Under the pieces are notes generated by a model that had not been told where the DNA came from, did no database searches, and saw nothing but the letters and a program-made list of their open reading frames with translations. DNA of 46,554 bases from an uncultured bacterium (GTDB lineage Bacteria; Verrucomicrobiota; Kiritimatiellia; RFP12; UBA1067): positions 1-46,554 of the forward strand of contig CACYQU010000015.1 of NCBI GenBank assembly GCA_902776615.1, read 5' to 3'. This document shows positions 27,415 through 36,005 of the stretch, in pieces (position 1 is the first letter of the stretch; each line of letters opens with the position of its first letter). The position numbers and the translations under genes are program-made.

Positions 27415-27500
27415 GGTGGCAGGTCTAGACGCCAGAGGTGGCAGGTCTGGGCGTCAGAGGTGGCAGGTCTAGTGGCCAGAGGTGCCAGGTCTGGGCGCCG
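27415..27500. repeat. 22-bp tandem repeat array, about 4 copies
   Basis: Units beginning GGTGGCAGGTCT follow each other at 27415, 27437, 27459 and 27481 (the last starts GGTGCCAGG and is two bases short). Typical unit: GGTGGCAGGTCTGGGCGTCA plus GA. Copies differ at several positions, mostly in the right half. The units contain a TGGC...GCCA partial dyad. No reading frame or ribosome binding site goes with them. The array sits about 100-190 bp upstream of the S10 operon start site. Confidence 0.85.
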
Positions 27501-27511
27501 CCCCCTCAGAA

Positions 27512-27718
27512 GGTAAACCCTATATAGACTTAGGTGCAAACCCTATATAGACTTTATGGTAATCCCTATATAGGGTTTGGTGTAAAGTCTATATAGGGTT
27601 TATGGTAAAGCCTATATAGGTTTTTGGGCAAAGCCTATATAGGGATTTGTGTAAATCCTATATAGGGTTTAGGGTAAGGTCTATATAGGGTTTGTGGTAA
27701 AGCCTATATAGGGTTTCG
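27512..27718. repeat. Nine palindromic repeats at an exact 23-bp period
   Basis: The core CTATATAG occurs at 27520, 27543, 27566, 27589, 27612, 27635, 27658, 27681 and 27704, so every step is exactly 23 bp. The idealised unit centre is the 18-bp palindrome AAACCCTATATAGGGTTT; most copies match it with one to four changes, and the spacers are G/T-rich (for example GGTGTAAAG, TATGGTAAAG). The period is not a multiple of three and no frame stays open, so it is not coding. The units are directly tandem, without the unique spacers of a CRISPR array. Confidence 0.92.
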
Positions 27719-27735
27719 GTTTTACCCCCGCCCAC

Positions 27736-27776
27736 ACTGGGGACAGGCCCCCTTGAAACTGGGGATAGTCACTCCT
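27736..27776. repeat. Degenerate two-copy 22-bp repeat
   Basis: ACTGGGGACAG (27736) and ACTGGGGATAG (27758) are 22 bp apart and start two related units. Their period matches the 22-bp array further left, although the sequence is different. This may be the decayed edge of another short tandem family. The remaining intergenic sequence, 27777-27875, shows no gene or clear site. Confidence 0.55.
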
Positions 27777-27875
27777 AAAATGCCACCGCCCGCTCACAAG
27801 GAAGATCTCAAATCATCCGGGTCACCGGTTTTATTAGACCCCTTTTTACCGCCAGCGAGAGCGGATAAAACACAT

Positions 27876-27899
27876 GCGCCCGCCGATTGGGGCGGGCGC
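27876..27899 (-). terminator. Hairpin terminator after the giant exported protein
   Basis: GCGCCCGCC and GGCGGGCGC form a 9-bp perfect GC stem around a six-base loop, starting 28 nt past the stop codon. On the minus strand ATGTGTTTTATCC follows, a modest T-rich stretch. No other transcript ends here. Confidence 0.75.
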
Positions 27900-27927
27900 A
27901 CGGGTTGGAACTTGATTTCAAGTTCGC

Positions 27928-30900
27928 TTATTCAGCATCCTCGATGGTGACGCCGACCTTGTAGAAGCCAGCACCAGCAGCGGACGGAGCGAAGCCGGCA
28001 GCTTCAGCCTCGCTGTCAAGCTCATAGCTCTTGGTCGGCTCGGTAGGCCACTGAGTCGTGAGGCTCGACTTCTCGTAGACGTTGAGCATCACCTTGTAGC
28101 CAGCCTTCGCGGTGGCATCGAGCGAGACGACAACCTTGCCGTTCACGATCTCGATTGTCGGCTTGACATCCTCAACCGTTCCCGTATCCTCGTCGAAGAG
28201 GTCGAGCGCATACGCCTGGGCGTAGGTGAGGCCGCTCGTCGTTCCCTCGACCGTGTCGGTCAGAGCCTTGCCAGCGGGGAGCTTCGCCTCGAGCGCGGTC
28301 TGCACCGCGTCGTCGATGGTGAAGGTCTTGCCGTCAGCACCACCCGGGAAGCCCTTCTCAAGGAACACATCCTCGGAAGAAGCCTTAGCCTCGGTGATGG
28401 TCACGGCATCCTTGTCGGCGAAGTGAACGATACGGGCAAGACCGGTCTTCGCGTAGGACGCGATCGCCGAAGCATTGACCGACACGAACGTGCCGCCAAG
28501 GATCGACGGAGCAGGCGCACCGCCCGGATAGCCGGCGTTGTCCACAACAAAGGCGTCACCGGTGTTGTTGAACCCGCCACCTCTGAACACGTATGCCGCA
28601 TAAGTGCCGTTACCCTTGATCGTGCCGCCGTTGATGGCGACCGTCGCCGTGCCGGACTTCACATAGACGCCCATCGCACCTTCAAGGTAGCCGCCGTTGA
28701 TCGTGAGCGTTCCAAGCTGAGGCTGGAAGATCGCGACGGAGTCGTCGGTGCAAGAGCCATACACGCTACCGCCATTGATCGTGACCTCAGTGTTGCCGCG
28801 ACCTGCACTACCGTTACCCGAGATGCCGTAGTAGTAGCCCGTGAGAGTACCACCATTGACGACGAGAACAGCCTTCTTCGTGTCATCAGTATCACCCTTC
28901 TTGGTCATCTTTACAGCCGAGGTGAAGACCGAGTTGCCGGTAATGGCGCCAGTGCTTCCAGCAGAGGTGTCGTTGATCGTCAGCGAGCCACCATGGAGCA
29001 CGCAGAGGATGGAGTCGTCTCCAGCCGTAGCAGCCTCGGCAGTCCTTTCACCAGCCGTGATCGCAAAACCGTTGAGGTCGAGCGTCACCGACTTGGTCAC
29101 GAGCTGCATCTCCGTCACTGCAGTATCTGCAACAAGGACAATCGTGTTGCCGTCAACAGCCGCATCAAGCGCCGCTGCAAGTGTCGAATAGTAAGTTGCC
29201 GCAATGCGAGCCGGATATGTAATCACGGTGTAGGTGCGGGCCACAGAATCCCATGCAAAGAATTCAGCATAGGCTCCCGTATCCACCCAGTTCTCGTCAA
29301 GAACGGTAACGACCTTGCCGAAGCTCGTGGGTCTTGCCATGTAAGCCGTACTAAGCGCTTCCACCACGTCCATGTAGTCAGTGCCGTCGTAAGTCGCCTT
29401 CGGCGTCGCAGGGACATAGAGGACAAGGCCGCCCTTGGTCGCGTCGTAAACGAGCGACTGCTCCGTCGCCTCGCCATTGACGGTGACAGGGATGGTCTCG
29501 CCAGCGACACCGTTCGGACCATAGAGGAGGCCCGGCTTATCGCCAGTGAGCGTCAGGTTGACAAGCGCATTCTCGCCCGAAGGAGCAGTAGCGAAATCAA
29601 CCGCGTCGATTCTGAGCGCAAAATTGTTACCTACAGTAATAGCGCCCGCTCCATCGCCATTGAGCGACCTTGCGTAATAGTAGCAATACGCAGAATTCCA
29701 GCTGGACTGCGCGGACACAAGAGAGAACGAGCCATCGACTGTGAGGTCATCGAACTGAACCGTCTTGCTGCCCGTCCAGTTGAAATCAGGGTACTGCGTC
29801 CAACCATTGTTGATGACGACATCCCCAGAAACGACTGTCTTGCCAGCAACAATACCAGTCTGACCCGACTCGCCAGCAGCATCGTGGAGATAGCCAGTCA
29901 TCGTGCCAAGGAAGCGAGTTGCATTGACGCCACCGTAGGAAGCGACATTATAGTTGCTGTAGTTGAAGTTGAGGTACACTTCGCCAGTGTAACCTTCGCC
30001 AACTGTCGGTGCGATATCAGGCGTGGAGGCATACACAACCTTGCCTGAGCCAGATGTGATGTTGGCAATACCAGCGTTTGACGAACTGTTAGTAATAACA
30101 CCATTCCAGTCGACGAGATTCGTAATCCTATAGTTGACTCTCGCGCCACTTGCACCGAACACAAGGACGCCGTCGCCTGTAACGGTCGGAATCGTCTGCT
30201 CAGTGTACGAAGACCCATTGTCTATTGAAACAAAGCCCGACACCTTCAGCGTGGCAACTGGCGCAGTGTTGAAGTAAGACGTACCAGTAATTGTGCCGTT
30301 CGAGCCGATTTCAACGGTCGATCCTTCCTTGCCATATCGTGTCATCACAGGTGCAATGTCACCAGCATTGACGATACCCGCCCAATCGAGCGTGACAGTA
30401 CCAGTCCACTCGCCAAACTTTATGGTGCCTGTCTGGGCAGCGGTGAATTTGACAGCGCCTGCACCAGCGACTGTGCCGTTGAATGCGACACCGTCCGTAA
30501 CGGCAACCGTTACGCCAGCAGGAATCGTGACCGACTCGGAGGTTGCGCCAACGAGAACGACTTCATCGTCTTCTGCTGCAGCGGCGAGAGCCTTGGTGAG
30601 CGAAGGATAGTTTGTTCCCTTCAATGTCGCAATAGCGCGTGTTGACGTATAGACTCCGTTATCATAAGACCAACCGGTCTTTACAACTTCCACGGCATCC
30701 GGATCAAGGACGTTGACCGTAGACGCGAGGGCGGCGTCAGCGGCGTCAAGAGCAGCCTCTACGCTGGCGAAATCTGTTGTAGACTCGTCATCAGCAACGA
30801 CCTCCGCAGCGACTAGGTAGATGCCGTTTTGACTATTGACGGTATCTACGCAAAGTGCCGTAGCCGTGCCATTGAGCGTCGTAGACTCAAGATCATACAC

Positions 30901-32841
30901 CTTGACATTCGTACCCTTTACAACTGCGGTTCCAAAAGCAGCATCGGCCTTTGCAATGTCGTCTATGATGAAGCCTACCTGCTTCATACCAGACGCCAGT
31001 GTGCCTGTAAAGTTCTCAAGCGACTTAATCCTATAATACTTAACGTAATTATAGGTGTGTGTAACCGTCAATGTGCCACTTCCCGTAATGGCCGTAAATG
31101 TAGCATTAGTCTGATCAGACCATCCATTATTGATTGTCATGTCAGCCGACAGCTTGAGCGTAGGAGCGATATCGGCGTACTGCGGCGGGAAACCCGTAAA
31201 GGCCTTGGCAATTTCAACCGTCGAACCAGTCTTACCATAAACATTGAAGTCGAAATTGTTTCCTTCAGTACCGCTGATGGCCCAGTCGAGGACGACCGTA
31301 GAACCGAAATCGCCAATCTTTGCAGGGCCATTGGCGGCAATTGTGCCGGCATCCTCGAACGTCAGAACAGAATTATACGCCCAGCCGACGAGCTGACCAA
31401 CCTTCGCTGTCTCAAGGGTAGAAGTCATAGTGCCAGTATTTGAACACCCCTTCAAAACCGTGTCATCATTGACATAGCCGATGATACCGGCAAGGCCATC
31501 ACGTCCCGCCGTGGCACCAGAAGGCATCGTAAGAGTACCACTGTTGACGCAACCATCGAATGTGACAGCGCCGCCATCAATCTTATGCTGGGCAATCGCG
31601 CAGACACCAGCCATCTTGGTGTAGGCACCGTAAATTGTCGCTGCGTTTGTGCAGTTCTTAACCAGCGTGCCATTTTCGCCGCCGCCGCACGCGCGAACGA
31701 CAATACCGGCCATGTTGTGGGTGCCGGGCTTCTCGGCCGAGAGGAAAGAGCCAGCCGCCGTGAGGTTCTCGAGCGTAGCACCATTACCGGCGTTACCGAC
31801 AATAGCATAGCCGAACTCGCCAGAGGTCGCAGCGGTCAAAATGTTCTCGACCGTCAGATTCTTGATTGTACCACCGTTGACCTGATTGAAGATACCGCCG
31901 TAGTTGCGAGCGGTCATCGTGACATTGGAAATCGTGAAGTTGCCGCCATCATAAGTTCCAGTAAAAGGAGTGCCAGCCGTCGGATTGGCGTTATACACGC
32001 CGATACCGGCGAAGGCGCCAGCACCTGTCATGTCGATATCGGCGGTCTGGACAAAGCACTTGTCAGCGCTCTTGCCTGCATTAACGGCATCCGCGAGGGC
32101 CTGAAGGTCGGCAGCCGTTCTGATCTCAAACGGATGCGCGGCCGAGCCGTCCATTACAGACGAATCGCTGAAAGTGAGCGAAGCGCCGTTCAGCGCGGCG
32201 GTGAGCGCAGCAGTGTAGTTGGTGTAATACTGCTCGGGATCATCGCCTACCTTCGCAATCCAGCCTGTCGGCGCGCCACCGAACGGATCGGTCGTGCGGG
32301 CGACGAAGTTGTCGAGCTTGCCCGAACCTTCAAACTTCACAGAAGTTGAAGCCTCATTAACCTTGGCGTAGAAAACATCTTTGTCGAGAACTCCGACAAG
32401 CGGATTTCCGTCAAGATAGATGTTGAAACCATACTTGTCATTCTTCTGCACCTGAACAAGCGTAAGACGATGCCAAGTGTTTTCAGCAATCTGACTTTCC
32501 AGAGAAAGTTCGTCTTCTTCCTCGCCGAGAACGATAAGGTTGCCGTTGGACTTAAGACAAATGCCAAGCTTGTCATTTTCACCCAGCGACGGATCTTCAT
32601 GAACCGTGAACTGGACGTACATGTCAAAGACTGTTCCACCAGCGCCTTGAGCCGAGAATGTGTCGTCGAGCTCCAAGTACTTGCTGCCGAAGTCGGCGAA
32701 CGGATAGTTGGCTGTCGCCGATGGTCTTGCGGCCGATTCGTACGCAGTGCCATTAGACTCGAAGTCTAGTTGTTGTGTTACTGCCGCAGGGGCGAACAAT
32801 GTCGTCGCTGCCGCAGCGATTGCCAGTATTAGTCTTTTCAT
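27928..32841 (-). CDS. Giant exported repeat protein (LamG-like start, GLUG-type and beta-helix regions)
   Basis: 1637 residues with a signal peptide (MKRLILAIAAAATTLFAPAA). Residues about 20-190 look like a concanavalin/LamG-type beta-sandwich (YVQFTVHEDPSLGEN, WHRLTLVQVQKNDKYGFNIY). At about 240-420 a GLUG-like region follows (FEIRTAADLQALADAVNAG, FTGTYDGGNFTISNVTM, GGIFNQVNGGTIKNLTVEN). The rest is Ser/Thr/Gly-rich with recurring beta-helix strands and repeated ALDAADAAL/TLAAALDAAVDG-type segments (YPSLTKALAAAAEDDEVVLV, YYSTLAAALDAAVDGNTIVL). It has no PEP-CTERM tail and ends FYKVGVTIEDAE. It is probably surface-exposed or secreted; binding target unknown. The start is ATG at 32841 with AAGGAAAGGG upstream. 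The gene is visibly less G+C-rich than its flanks. Confidence 0.88.
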   Translation of the reverse strand: MKRLILAIAAAATTLFAPAAVTQQLDFESNGTAYESAARPSATANYPFADFGSKYLELDDTFSAQGAGGTVFDMYVQFTVHEDPSLGENDKLGICLKSNGNLIVLGEEEDELSLESQIAENTWHRLTLVQVQKNDKYGFNIYLDGNPLVGVLDKDVFYAKVNEASTSVKFEGSGKLDNFVARTTDPFGGAPTGWIAKVGDDPEQYYTNYTAALTAALNGASLTFSDSSVMDGSAAHPFEIRTAADLQALADAVNAGKSADKCFVQTADIDMTGAGAFAGIGVYNANPTAGTPFTGTYDGGNFTISNVTMTARNYGGIFNQVNGGTIKNLTVENILTAATSGEFGYAIVGNAGNGATLENLTAAGSFLSAEKPGTHNMAGIVVRACGGGENGTLVKNCTNAATIYGAYTKMAGVCAIAQHKIDGGAVTFDGCVNSGTLTMPSGATAGRDGLAGIIGYVNDDTVLKGCSNTGTMTSTLETAKVGQLVGWAYNSVLTFEDAGTIAANGPAKIGDFGSTVVLDWAISGTEGNNFDFNVYGKTGSTVEIAKAFTGFPPQYADIAPTLKLSADMTINNGWSDQTNATFTAITGSGTLTVTHTYNYVKYYRIKSLENFTGTLASGMKQVGFIIDDIAKADAAFGTAVVKGTNVKVYDLESTTLNGTATALCVDTVNSQNGIYLVAAEVVADDESTTDFASVEAALDAADAALASTVNVLDPDAVEVVKTGWSYDNGVYTSTRAIATLKGTNYPSLTKALAAAAEDDEVVLVGATSESVTIPAGVTVAVTDGVAFNGTVAGAGAVKFTAAQTGTIKFGEWTGTVTLDWAGIVNAGDIAPVMTRYGKEGSTVEIGSNGTITGTSYFNTAPVATLKVSGFVSIDNGSSYTEQTIPTVTGDGVLVFGASGARVNYRITNLVDWNGVITNSSSNAGIANITSGSGKVVYASTPDIAPTVGEGYTGEVYLNFNYSNYNVASYGGVNATRFLGTMTGYLHDAAGESGQTGIVAGKTVVSGDVVINNGWTQYPDFNWTGSKTVQFDDLTVDGSFSLVSAQSSWNSAYCYYYARSLNGDGAGAITVGNNFALRIDAVDFATAPSGENALVNLTLTGDKPGLLYGPNGVAGETIPVTVNGEATEQSLVYDATKGGLVLYVPATPKATYDGTDYMDVVEALSTAYMARPTSFGKVVTVLDENWVDTGAYAEFFAWDSVARTYTVITYPARIAATYYSTLAAALDAAVDGNTIVLVADTAVTEMQLVTKSVTLDLNGFAITAGERTAEAATAGDDSILCVLHGGSLTINDTSAGSTGAITGNSVFTSAVKMTKKGDTDDTKKAVLVVNGGTLTGYYYGISGNGSAGRGNTEVTINGGSVYGSCTDDSVAIFQPQLGTLTINGGYLEGAMGVYVKSGTATVAINGGTIKGNGTYAAYVFRGGGFNNTGDAFVVDNAGYPGGAPAPSILGGTFVSVNASAIASYAKTGLARIVHFADKDAVTITEAKASSEDVFLEKGFPGGADGKTFTIDDAVQTALEAKLPAGKALTDTVEGTTSGLTYAQAYALDLFDEDTGTVEDVKPTIEIVNGKVVVSLDATAKAGYKVMLNVYEKSSLTTQWPTEPTKSYELDSEAEAAGFAPSAAGAGFYKVGVTIEDAE

Positions 32842-32893
32842 ATAGTCCCTTTCCTTAGTGTTGCCCGACAGACCTCCCGCCGAGTTTGACACT

Positions 32894-32922
32894 ATGATAG
32901 CATATTCTCTGTTGCTTGGCAA
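32894..32922 (-). promoter_or_regulatory. Promoter for the giant exported protein
   Basis: On the minus strand, TTGCCA (32917-32922) and TATCAT (32894-32899) are separated by 17 bp. They would give a leader of about 45 nt before the ATG at 32841. This lies just past the end of the metallophosphoesterase gene. Confidence 0.55.
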
Positions 32923-32962
32923 GTGGGTCGATGAAATTTTCTTTTTGTCACCCGAACGGGGT

Positions 32963-34390
32963 TCAGGACGCGGAGACTATGGAGCGGCCCGGCTTTCCCC
33001 AGCAGTTGAACGGACGCGCGGAGAAGCGCACATCCCTTCCCGCAGGCAGTTCGTCCTTCGCAAACACGCACCGCACAGGCTCGCCGCCATCCTCCACGCC
33101 GAGAAATGCGTCCGGCGCGAAGACCCTCTTCGATGCGCACACGCGTTGGAAGTCGGCGATGCGCACTATCGCGTTCACCTCGTAGTCGTATGCTCCACGC
33201 GCCTGCGGAAACTCCACCGCGACCTGCTCGCACGCAACGCCTGCGCGGTCGCGTCCCTCGGGGATCGCCTCCACCGAGATCGCCGAGCCTTCTGCGAACT
33301 GAGGCGGCTGCGACGCGAGGCGGCGCGGCTCGAACCCGTAGGGGCGCGGCGCGTCCGCGCCGACGGGCACGACCCAGTCCGGACCGAGCACGCGGTCGTT
33401 CACGAACTCGCGGCGGTGGAACACGATCCTGTCGTCGAAGACCTCCATCAGCATTCCCTGGCGTATGCGCTTTATGTCTATCGGGGGCATCTGAAAGCGA
33501 GTGCCAAGCCGCATGTCGGAAACGGAGTGGCCGTTTTCGCGTCCCGGAAAAGTGAACGCAAAGCCACGCGCGCAGCCGCAGTTCACGCTGGTGAACGCGC
33601 CCTGCCAGATGGAGCGCTCGTCGTCTATCGAATAGTGAGAATGGCCCGAAAGCGCGATGCAGTTGGGGTGCGCGGAGAGGAGGCGCGTGGACGTTCCGCC
33701 GTCCCAACCGCCCTGCCAGAACGCGCCGCCGAGCAGGTAGCCCGCCGCGCACGTATCCTTCGGGTGAGGATGCTGGCAGTAGAAGAACGGCTTGGACGGA
33801 TCGATGGTAGGCGCGAAATCACGCCAGAAGTCTTCAAGCATGTCCTTCTCTTGGAGTTCGCGCGAGTACCAGCTGTTGAGCACGAAGCGGTAGCCCTTCA
33901 CTTCCTTCACGACTATCTGCGAAAAGTCTTCGCCGAAGAGACGCCGCCACACCTCTTCGCGATGGAAGGCGAGGCATGTGCGCTCGGCCTCTTCGCGCGA
34001 GGGAATCTGCTTTTTGGGCCAGGACGACTTCGAGGCGAATCCGTCCACGTCATGGTTTCCGAGAATGAAAAGCCGCTCGACGCGGCGTCCGTCGGGCGCG
34101 CAGTCGCCGGGGAACACGTCGTACCACACGGCGGCGACGGTCTCGAGTTCGTCGATGGTGCCCTTAGTGCCGAGATCGCCGGCGACGAGCACGCCGTCCA
34201 CGCCCTGGTCGCGGAAGTAGCGCAGGGCCTTTTCGAAAGTGTTTGCGTTCTCGCGCCGCGTTACATGTATGTCGGAGAGCAGGCCTATCTTCATGCGCGG
34301 CCGTTCGACGCCGAACGAAAAAGCGTCTGCGCGCGACGCGCCGGCGAAAGCCGCGCCTGCGGCGATGAATCCTCTGCGTGACATGCCCAT
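32963..34390 (-). CDS. Tat-exported calcineurin-like metallophosphoesterase
   Basis: 475 residues. The N-terminus MGMSRRGFIAAGAAFAGASR is a twin-arginine signal, so a folded, metal-loaded enzyme is exported to the periplasm. All metal-ligand motifs of the family are visible: SDIHV (about 38), GDLG (70), GNHDVDG (106), QHPHPKD (about 205) and GHSHYS (about 240). The C-terminal third (about 290-475) is beta-rich and unassigned. The substrate is unknown; phosphodiesters or phospholipid-linked headgroups are possibilities. The start is the ATG at 34390 with GGGGGAG upstream. It is the last gene of the chain that includes lpxC. Confidence 0.9.
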   Translation of the reverse strand: MGMSRRGFIAAGAAFAGASRADAFSFGVERPRMKIGLLSDIHVTRRENANTFEKALRYFRDQGVDGVLVAGDLGTKGTIDELETVAAVWYDVFPGDCAPDGRRVERLFILGNHDVDGFASKSSWPKKQIPSREEAERTCLAFHREEVWRRLFGEDFSQIVVKEVKGYRFVLNSWYSRELQEKDMLEDFWRDFAPTIDPSKPFFYCQHPHPKDTCAAGYLLGGAFWQGGWDGGTSTRLLSAHPNCIALSGHSHYSIDDERSIWQGAFTSVNCGCARGFAFTFPGRENGHSVSDMRLGTRFQMPPIDIKRIRQGMLMEVFDDRIVFHRREFVNDRVLGPDWVVPVGADAPRPYGFEPRRLASQPPQFAEGSAISVEAIPEGRDRAGVACEQVAVEFPQARGAYDYEVNAIVRIADFQRVCASKRVFAPDAFLGVEDGGEPVRCVFAKDELPAGRDVRFSARPFNCWGKPGRSIVSAS

Positions 34391-34413
34391 ATCGCAACTC
34401 CCCCTGACAGGTT

Positions 34414-35220
34414 TCACGCGCCCGGCGATGCAACTTTGAGCTCGCGGTAGAAGACGGCGCGCGCGACGGAAATCCACAGGCACATGAATACTATCGCCAC
34501 CATCGAATATAGCGCCGACACAGTATCGAGCGCGCCACCGAGCAGTCCGCCGACAGACATCGCGACAAGCTTCACGGGCACTACGGCGAGTATCGCGGCG
34601 AAGGAGAACACGAGGAAGTAAAGGTCGAGACGGAATCGCTGCAGCTTGTGCCCCGCCATCATGCGTCCGCTCTCCGCGAGACACTGCGATGCGCCCCATT
34701 CGGGATGCTCCACCTTGAGATTCCAGCACTGGCTGTAGCGGTATGACGCGACAACGCCCGGAACCACCAGCAGAAGCGACCACAGGAAAATGCGGACGAA
34801 AAGCACGAAGCCGAGCCACGCCACGCCGAGCGGACGCGAAAAGCCGCCCATGGACTCGCGACACCAGCCGTTCTCGTCCTCCTTGGCCGCCTTCAGAACG
34901 ACGCTCGTCATGCCATACACGACGATTCCTCCGAAGATGAACGCGATGAACATCTGGAACGCCGTCGAGCCGCACATCTCGCGCGCGACCGCCGAAGAAG
35001 GCACCGCGTAATCAAGACCGGCCCTCATGGCCTGGGCCTTGGCGATCAGAAAGTCCCCCCAAGTCTGGATGCCTTTGGCGCTGTAGAACCTGTCGACGAT
35101 TCCATTGGCGAGATTGCTGACCGTGCAGACGATCGTCATTACGATCAGCATACGCCCGAACCATTTTCCGTTCAGCACGCGTTGCAGCGATTCAAGACGG
35201 ATTTCGCGATTGGCTTTCAT
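34414..35220 (-). CDS. DUF975-type multi-pass membrane protein
   Basis: 268 residues with six or so hydrophobic segments. The family hallmarks are the segment LLLVVPGVVASYRYSQCWNL and the following ECLAESGRMMAGHKLQRFRL-like stretch (here CLAESGRMMAGHKLQRFRLD), typical of DUF975 proteins of unknown function. Its start overlaps the exonuclease stop by four bases (ATGA), so it is translationally coupled. Within this operon it may assist envelope assembly, but that is a guess from neighbours. Confidence 0.75.
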   Translation of the reverse strand: MKANREIRLESLQRVLNGKWFGRMLIVMTIVCTVSNLANGIVDRFYSAKGIQTWGDFLIAKAQAMRAGLDYAVPSSAVAREMCGSTAFQMFIAFIFGGIVVYGMTSVVLKAAKEDENGWCRESMGGFSRPLGVAWLGFVLFVRIFLWSLLLVVPGVVASYRYSQCWNLKVEHPEWGASQCLAESGRMMAGHKLQRFRLDLYFLVFSFAAILAVVPVKLVAMSVGGLLGGALDTVSALYSMVAIVFMCLWISVARAVFYRELKVASPGA

Positions 35221-36005
35221 GCTTTGGGGGCGGGCGGCAGGCGCCCGTTTTCGAGAAGGTCCTTGACGATCATCCTGACTTCGCTGTCGAAATCGCCCTT
35301 CATCAGCCAGCGCAGATAGTTCGGCTCGTTGAGCATGAGCTTGGTGAGAGACTCGCCCTTCTTCTTGCCGAAATTCACGGTAAGTTCGCCGTCCTTCCAG
35401 CGCAGCATGCCGTTCCGGTCGGCGTTGAGCGGATCGTGCGGCACGAGGTATTCGTCCATCTCGGCGGACGTCTTCGGAAGCGCGGGATATTTCTCCATCT
35501 GCGCTTTGAGCACCTCAAGCGTCGCGGCGGCGTCGGCCTCGGCCCCGTGGGCGCCTTCGTGAGGACGGCCGAGGTAGAACTTGACGGCGGCAGTCAGGTC
35601 GCGAGGCTCCATCTTGTGGTAGATGCGCTGCACATCGACATGGCGGCGGGCGGTGGCGGCGAAATTCAGCCCGACGCGCGCAAACTCCTCCTCCAGGCAG
35701 GGAATGTCGAAGCGATCGGCGTTGAAGCCAGAGAGGTCGCAGTCGCGGAAGAACTCGAATATCTCGTTCGCCTTGTCGGCGAAGGTCGGGCAGTTCTTTA
35801 CGATCTCGTCGGTTATGCCGTGTATGGCCGTAGTCTCGGGAGGAATCGGGATGCCAGGGTTCAGCAGCCAGCATTTGCGCTCCTCTGAACCTGCCGGCGA
35901 AACCTTTATCGCGGCAAGCTCGATGATGCGGTCTTTGCGCGGAGAGGTGCCTGTCGATTCGATGTCGAACACGACTAGGGGCCTGTCGAGTTTCAGAGAT
36001 AGCAT
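35217..36005 (-). CDS. DnaQ-type 3'-5' exonuclease with ExoX-like C-terminal domain
   Basis: 262 residues. The DEDDh exonuclease core runs from about 10 to 175: VVFDIESTGTSPRKDRIIEL (first D and E), SGFNADRFDIPCLEEEF (second D) and HGAEADAAATLEVL (H and final D). Residues about 190-262 (RWKDGELTVNFGKKKGESLT, NYLRWLMKGDFDSEVRMIV) match the small domain often attached to ExoX-like nucleases. The start is ATG at 36005, overlapping the lpxC end by 13 bases, with AGGA ten bases upstream. Its role is probably DNA repair or RNA/DNA end trimming; the lipid-A neighbourhood does not explain it. Confidence 0.88.
   Translation of the reverse strand: MLSLKLDRPLVVFDIESTGTSPRKDRIIELAAIKVSPAGSEERKCWLLNPGIPIPPETTAIHGITDEIVKNCPTFADKANEIFEFFRDCDLSGFNADRFDIPCLEEEFARVGLNFAATARRHVDVQRIYHKMEPRDLTAAVKFYLGRPHEGAHGAEADAAATLEVLKAQMEKYPALPKTSAEMDEYLVPHDPLNADRNGMLRWKDGELTVNFGKKKGESLTKLMLNEPNYLRWLMKGDFDSEVRMIVKDLLENGRLPPAPKA

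Noticed and set aside
27661..27700. Telomere-like TTTAGGG motif
   Set aside because: TAGGGTTTAGGG appears once, by chance of one degenerate copy in the 23-bp array; the true unit is the CTATATAG palindrome.
27415..27718. CRISPR array
   Set aside because: Units are directly tandem with periods of 22 and 23 bp and contain no unique spacers; no cas gene is near.
28423..30048. 541-codon + strand frame opposite the giant exported protein
   Set aside because: Antisense shadow; no initiation signals and a composition of Arg/Asp/Val typical of reverse-strand reading.
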